Source of the DNA: Streptomyces echinatus
Lineage (GTDB): Bacteria > Actinomycetota > Actinomycetes > Streptomycetales > Streptomycetaceae
Assembly (NCBI RefSeq): GCF_014203595.1
Contig: NZ_JACHJK010000019.1
Location: 6,344 to 70,343 of the forward strand
Length of the DNA stretch: 64,000 nt
Reading direction: 5' to 3'
Made by a program: the position numbers and the translations under genes
Notes under the pieces: generated by a model
Databases searched by the model: none
What the model was told of the DNA's origin: nothing
Seen by the model: the letters and a program-made list of their open reading frames with translations, nothing else
Shown: in pieces, positions 60,114 to 64,000 of the stretch
How the letters are laid out: every line of letters starts with the position of its first letter
Numbering within the stretch: position 1 is the first letter of the stretch

Positions 60114-60931
60114 TGGCGGCGATCGCGGTCGTCCTGGACCACACGACCGCGGGTGCGTTGCTGTGGCGGACCTTCGACGAGGTCACTGCCCGGCGGATCG
60201 CCCAGAATGCCGCTGACCACGTAGGCGGCCGGGTGTCACGCGTCGAGGCCACGGAACACCTCGGTGCCCCGCTGTACCGAGTCCGGGTCGAGCGGGACGG
60301 GCAGGAGTTCGCCCTGATACCCGGCGGCCGGGTGTCCCTGGGCTTCGACGTCGACACCTGGCAGCCGACCGCGCAGCAGGCCGCCGACTACACGGAGAGC
60401 CTGGAGCAGGGCTACGGTTACGGGCCCGATCTGCGGACCCACCTCGCGCGGACTCTCAGCGCTCGCCGCAGCGTTCACCTGGACACCGTCCTCATGGCCG
60501 TGGAGGACGAGAGCCTGACCGAACCTCCGGCAGACATGCCGGCTGCCCTCTCCGCCCGTGGTCTACGGATGCCGAACTCCGACGAGTGGGAACACGCCTG
60601 TGGCGCCGGGTCGGGCACCCTGTTCCGGTGGGGCGACGACTGTCCCCTCGACCGCATCCCCTACGGGGACGACACCGGCCCGCACAACGAGCTGAACGCC
60701 TTCGGCCTGCACATCGCCTACGGCACCTACCGCACCGAGCTGACCAGTGATGCCACCGCGATCCACGGCGGCGACGGGGGCGAGTCAGTGTGCGGCGGCT
60801 ACGGCCACCTGCTGGCCTGGCTCCCCTTGGCGACCGCCAGCCGCAACCCCGGGATGGCCGAGTTCGTGTACGGACCGGACGGAGAGGACATGTACGAAGA
60901 CTTCTCCACGCGACCGGTACTCACGCTCTGA
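60113..60931 (+). CDS. FGE/SUMF1-like (sulfatase-modifying-factor fold) protein
   Basis: 272 residues from the GTG at 60113. The C-terminal part matches the FGE-sulfatase fold: LRMPNSDEWEHACGAGSGT and FRWGDDCPLDRIPYGDD, then NAFGLHIAYGTYRTELTSD. The first ~130 residues are a separate domain of unknown type (VLDHTTAGALLWRTFDEVTA, YRVRVERDGQEFALIPGG). Classical FGE catalytic Cys pairs are not evident, so it may bind rather than oxidise its target. It is preceded by a truncated coupled gene fragment. Related proteins of this layout occur in Streptomyces with no known role. Confidence 0.7.
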   Translation: MAAIAVVLDHTTAGALLWRTFDEVTARRIAQNAADHVGGRVSRVEATEHLGAPLYRVRVERDGQEFALIPGGRVSLGFDVDTWQPTAQQAADYTESLEQGYGYGPDLRTHLARTLSARRSVHLDTVLMAVEDESLTEPPADMPAALSARGLRMPNSDEWEHACGAGSGTLFRWGDDCPLDRIPYGDDTGPHNELNAFGLHIAYGTYRTELTSDATAIHGGDGGESVCGGYGHLLAWLPLATASRNPGMAEFVYGPDGEDMYEDFSTRPVLTL

Positions 60932-61159
60932 GCGACCGCGTGCGGACGGCCCGGTCGACGACCGCGTGCACGGTCGCTGGAGGGTCTGTAATGACTGATG
61001 CCCATAGTCCGCGTCGATGCCGCGAAAGGCTCCGGTCACCTCCAGCGCACGCAGCAGCCACGGGGCGGACGCCGCCACCTGCAGGTCTGTCTGACCGTGC
61101 CATGCACTGTTGCCCGGTGCTCGCTGCAGAAACTCCTCGGACTCCTCCCGGGTGGGCAC
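60932..61159 (-). pseudogene. Possible N-terminal gene fragment
   Basis: A minus-strand frame with good third-position GC starts with a GTG at 61159: VPTREESEEFLQRAPGNSAWH, LQVAASAPWLLRALEVTGAF. The coding feel ends near 60990. It lies directly upstream of the FGE-like gene end in opposite orientation. No family recognised; it could equally be noise. Confidence 0.25.
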
Positions 61160-61175
61160 GAGAAGCCCGCCTGAA

Positions 61176-61784
61176 TCAGAAGTCCAACCCTCGCGACAAC
61201 AAGGGCAGGTGGCGCTCGTACAGCGCCGCCAGGTCCTCCTTCCCGTCGCCCTCCACCCAGTGCCGTACGAGAGTGGTGAACACGGCGATGAGGGCGGCGG
61301 CCGCGCACCTGACCTCCAGGTCTGTCGCCTCGCGGCCGGTGCGTTCGGCGATGACCTCGGCCATCGCCCGCTCGCTGCGTTCCTGTTCGGCGACGTTGCG
61401 GGCCCGGAGCGCCGGGTCGTTGAGGGTCAGCCGGGTGCGCAGCAGCAGGCTTTCGCGGTCCTGCTGGAGCATGGCGCCGAGGGAGCCCTTCAGGGAGCCG
61501 AGGATGGCGTCGACGATCGGTTCGCCGGTGGGGCGGGCGCGGACGGCCTCCGCGAGGGCGGGGTCGTACTCATCCTGGATGACCACGTCCTCCTTGGTGG
61601 GGAAGTACCTGAAGAACGTGCTCGACGAGATCTCCGCGGCGTCCGCGATCTGGTCGACCGTTGTCGCCTCGTACCCGTGCTCGGTGAAGAGGCGGTAGGC
61701 CTCGCGCCGGACACGCTCACGGGTCTTCTGCTTCTTGCGCTCCCGCAGGCCGAGTGGCGCGGTGGAGGTCTCGTGCGTCGTCAT
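61176..61784 (-). CDS. TetR-family regulator overlapping the MFS gene
   Basis: 202 residues from the ATG at 61784, which overlaps the MFS stop (ATGA). Residues about 18-65 hold the HTH (VRREAYRLFTEHGYEATTV, DQIADAAEISSSTFFRYFPTK). The C-terminal part is like regulators of multidrug pumps. Being translationally coupled to the exporter, it most likely represses the shared promoter, where inverted repeats overlap the -35/-10 region (63370-63402). The inducer is probably an export substrate. Confidence 0.93.
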   Translation of the reverse strand: MTTHETSTAPLGLRERKKQKTRERVRREAYRLFTEHGYEATTVDQIADAAEISSSTFFRYFPTKEDVVIQDEYDPALAEAVRARPTGEPIVDAILGSLKGSLGAMLQQDRESLLLRTRLTLNDPALRARNVAEQERSERAMAEVIAERTGREATDLEVRCAAAALIAVFTTLVRHWVEGDGKEDLAALYERHLPLLSRGLDF

Positions 61785-63328
61785 GCGACCGATTGTGCGT
61801 GTTCGGCGGCGGACCGGGCCACTGTGCGGGAGCAGGTCGAGCGGCCCGGCAGGAACAGCGCGGCGAGAACGGCGGCCAGCAGGGCGATCGCACCGCAAGC
61901 CAACAGGACCAGGTTCATGCCGTGCACGAAGGCCTCGTGGGCCTGGGCCGCGAGGGCTGGGTCGTGCAGCTGGGCGGCCACCGCGTCGGCGCCGGAGACC
62001 GAGTCTCGGGCCGCGTCCGCCGCCGCGCCGGGCAGACCAGCGGTGTGCAGGCGGCCCAGGTAGCCGTAACCGAGCAGGCTGCCGAGACCGGCGACGCCGA
62101 GCACCGAGCCGAGCTGCTGGACCGTCTCCAGGAGACTGGTGCCGGAGCCGGTGTTGCCCTCGGGGAGCGCGCCCATCACCAGGCTGGTCGCCGGGACGAC
62201 CGCGAGGCCGAAGCCGAGGCCGGTGAGGGCGAGCCACAGGGCGGTGAAGCCGTAGCCGTCGGAGGTGTCCGTGGTGGCGCCGAGCAGGGTGCCGATGGCC
62301 ATGATGAGCATGCCGAGCGGGACGACCGTACGGGCGCCCAGGCGCGGTACGACGGACTCGCTCGCCGTGGCCGCCGCCATCAGCCCGCCGATCAGGGGCA
62401 GTACGCGGATGCCGGTGCCGAAGGAGTCGTTGCCGAGGACGGCTTCGAGGTACTGCGGGACGACGAACAGGATGCCCATCACCGCGAAGTTGACAAAGAC
62501 GGCGATCAGTGAGCCCCACAGGAAGCGGCGGTCGGCGAAGAGCTTCAGGTCGACGATCGGGTGCGCGGCGCGGCGCTCGCGCAGGACGAAGCACGTCAGC
62601 AGGACGACGGCCGCGGCGAGCGAGGCGGCGACGGGCGGGGACGTCCAGCCGTCGCCCGGGATCAGGATCGTGCCGTAGACGAGTGAGACGATACCCAGGC
62701 CGCCGAGGACCGTGCCGAGGGTGTCGAACGGCGCGGTGGTGGCACGCGGTTCGTCGTGTGGCAGCAGCCACAGGCCGGCCAGCAGGGCCAGGACGGCCAC
62801 GGGCAGGTTGAACAGGAACACCGAGCCCCACCAGAAGTGGTCCAGCAGCCAGCCGCCGACGACCGGGCCGACCGGCATGCCGAGCGCAGTGGCCGCGGTC
62901 CATACGGCGATCGCCTTCGGCAGCTCGTCCTTGGCGAAGACACGCGGCAGGATCGCCATCGACAACGGCAGGATCGCGGCGGCGCCCAGGCCGAGGACTG
63001 CGCGGGCGGTGATGACCTGGACGGGAGTGGTGGCGAGTGCGCCGCCGAGCGAGGCGAGCCCGAAGAGGGTGATGCCGGACAGCAGCAGCCGCTTGTGACC
63101 GTAACGGTCGCCGAGCAGGCCGACCGGGAGCATCGCAACCGACAGGGCGAGCAGATAGCCGCCGCCGATCCACTGCAACTGGGCACTGGTGGCGGGCAGT
63201 TGGCTCGCCATGGTGGGCAGAGCAACGTTGATGACAGTGCCGTCCAGGCCGACGATCAGCACGCTCAGTGTGAGCGCGGCGAGGGCGAGCCAGCGACGGG
63301 GGGACGGGAGCGGCACGAGTTCGGTCAT
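61781..63328 (-). CDS. MFS drug exporter, EmrB/QacA-like (DHA2 type)
   Basis: 515 residues from the ATG at 63328, preceded by GGAGG. Motif A LGDRYGHKRLLL after helix 2, motif D1 (LDGTVINVALPTM) in helix 1, and motif C GAAAILPLSMAILPRVF and GMPVGPVVGGWLLDHFWW in helix 5 identify a 14-helix drug:H+ antiporter. It would export cationic or aromatic compounds, often antibiotics or antiseptics. It shares its transcript with the downstream TetR gene (4-nt overlap). Its promoter carries a likely TetR operator. Confidence 0.94.
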   Translation of the reverse strand: MTELVPLPSPRRWLALAALTLSVLIVGLDGTVINVALPTMASQLPATSAQLQWIGGGYLLALSVAMLPVGLLGDRYGHKRLLLSGITLFGLASLGGALATTPVQVITARAVLGLGAAAILPLSMAILPRVFAKDELPKAIAVWTAATALGMPVGPVVGGWLLDHFWWGSVFLFNLPVAVLALLAGLWLLPHDEPRATTAPFDTLGTVLGGLGIVSLVYGTILIPGDGWTSPPVAASLAAAVVLLTCFVLRERRAAHPIVDLKLFADRRFLWGSLIAVFVNFAVMGILFVVPQYLEAVLGNDSFGTGIRVLPLIGGLMAAATASESVVPRLGARTVVPLGMLIMAIGTLLGATTDTSDGYGFTALWLALTGLGFGLAVVPATSLVMGALPEGNTGSGTSLLETVQQLGSVLGVAGLGSLLGYGYLGRLHTAGLPGAAADAARDSVSGADAVAAQLHDPALAAQAHEAFVHGMNLVLLACGAIALLAAVLAALFLPGRSTCSRTVARSAAEHAQSVA

Positions 63329-63369
63329 GGGAACCTCCGACGAGGAAGCGATCTCAAATGAGAGACTAC

Positions 63370-63402
63370 TCCCAAATGGAAGTCCACTGTCAATATTTGG
63401 GA
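63370..63402 (-). promoter_or_regulatory. MFS-TetR promoter/operator
   Basis: An inverted repeat TCCCAAAT / ATTTGGGA (63370-63377, 63395-63402) overlaps a minus-strand -35 box TTGACA (complement of 63388-63393). A -10 candidate TAGTCT follows with a 19-nt spacer. A second short palindrome CTCAAATGAGAG lies between this and the MFS start. Repressor binding would occlude RNA polymerase. Confidence 0.65.
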
Positions 63403-63550
63403 TGAGTGAGATGGTGGCTACATGTCGTTCAGGTGCTGATGGCGATCCGACCAAGCGCCTGGCCGCCCCGCCCCCGCTGGACGAAGAATCCCCCTGGCCT
63501 GGGCAGTCACCCGCCGTACCGGTGTACAGAGACGTGCGGCCGAGGCCGTG

Positions 63551-63790
63551 TCAGCCGAGCTGATGACAACGTCGTGCGCCACTCTGCACGTGAGGCACGC
63601 CGCGAGCGGCGGCATAGCCAATCTCCATGCAGACGCCGTCGTCCGGGCTGAGCCCGTGGACGATGTCGATCAGGGCGCGGATGCGGCGCAGGCGCTCCCG
63701 GTCGAGTTCAAAGAGCCGCCGGCCTTCGACGTCGGCGACGAGGTCCTCCTCGCCCGGTGTCGCAAAAGGGCAGGAAGACGTGGTCTTCAC
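63551..63790 (-). pseudogene. Frameshifted nucleoside 2-deoxyribosyltransferase-like fragment
   Basis: The minus strand reads DHVFLPFCDTG in one frame, then shifts near 63745 to EEDLVADVEGRRLFELDRER, RIRALIDIVHGLSPDDGVCME, IGYAAARGVP. The SPDDGxCMEIGYAxxRGVP motif is the active-site segment of nucleoside deoxyribosyltransferase/phosphoribohydrolase-like proteins. The N-terminal part is missing and the end (HVQSGARRCHQLG) departs from the family. The remaining 3' 120 bp of the window show no gene. Confidence 0.6.
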
Positions 63791-64000
63791 TCGGAAATTA
63801 CCGCTGCCAGTTGCCTGTTGCCCGGGCGGGGCCGTCACCATTCGATGGAGTCGGATCACTTCCGACGTTGCCATCCGCATGTTGTGGACGCAGAGGTGTA
63901 CCGCTGTGAGGCATCATGGGCGTCCAGCCATCCATGCGTCGGACTCGTTGAGGCCGGAAGGGAGTCGAGTCCCGGACGACTCAAGCCCCGAAGCTGCCGT

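Overview
The window looks like Streptomyces DNA: very high GC with strong GC bias at third codon positions, GTG and TTG starts, GGAGG-type ribosome binding sites, and Streptomyces-type families (nSTAND/WD40 NTPase, AfsR/SARP-type BTAD regulator, FUSC protein, S33 secreted peptidase). A tap-tpg operon for linear-replicon telomere proteins (50819-53626), a decayed second tpg copy (about 42655-42945) and many dead insertion sequences and broken genes suggest the arm of a linear chromosome or a large linear plasmid. No telomere palindromes, rRNA, tRNA or CRISPR arrays were found.

Layout. 1-2732: the end of a tandem-repeat protein, its terminator, a strikingly C-rich strand with one ORF, a SIR2-like remnant and small hypotheticals. 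2851-5705: two copies of a composite repeat of about 180 bp, built from TGTCAC-type boxes at nearly fixed spacing, plus a half copy. They separate small gene cassettes: a 125-aa unknown protein, then an XRE-cupin regulator with an epoxide hydrolase. 5744-8239: scrambled IS5 and IS110 remnants around a broken DUF4238-like gene. 8254-19598: a polyglycine-hydrolase-like serine hydrolase, three small secreted proteins (one frameshifted), a secreted M64 metallopeptidase and a large membrane-anchored nSTAND NTPase whose upstream palindrome and start region recur, decayed, about 3.9 kb upstream. 19797-21605: gene fragments, an RHH antitoxin with a toxin cut to a stub, and a frameshifted HTH gene.

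22367-28018: a TetR/SDR divergent pair with a clear operator, then a run of GMC oxidoreductase, inositol-monophosphatase-like and NADP-binding oxidoreductase genes. 28177-33005: a broken AraC regulator, IS481 and IS5 remnants, a broken M20 amidase, a secreted CAP protein, an ankyrin protein and a hypothetical. 33007-40604: an old yellow enzyme and an SDR-fold protein without the catalytic Tyr/Lys pair, divergent from a BTAD/NB-ARC regulator, then an AraC regulator divergent from an alpha/beta hydrolase.

40998-49251: a secreted S33 peptidase, two translationally coupled paralogous membrane-anchored proteins, hypotheticals, IS debris and a half copy of the TGTCAC repeat. 49342-53626: tap, tpg and a Fic-domain gene packed in one direction. 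54007-63790: a FUSC protein, SDR and NhaA remnants, a selenium-binding-protein/methanethiol-oxidase homologue with a ZIP-like transporter, an FGE/SUMF1-like protein, an MFS exporter overlapping its TetR regulator, and a broken nucleoside deoxyribosyltransferase-like gene.

All family calls come from reading the translations; no database search was run.
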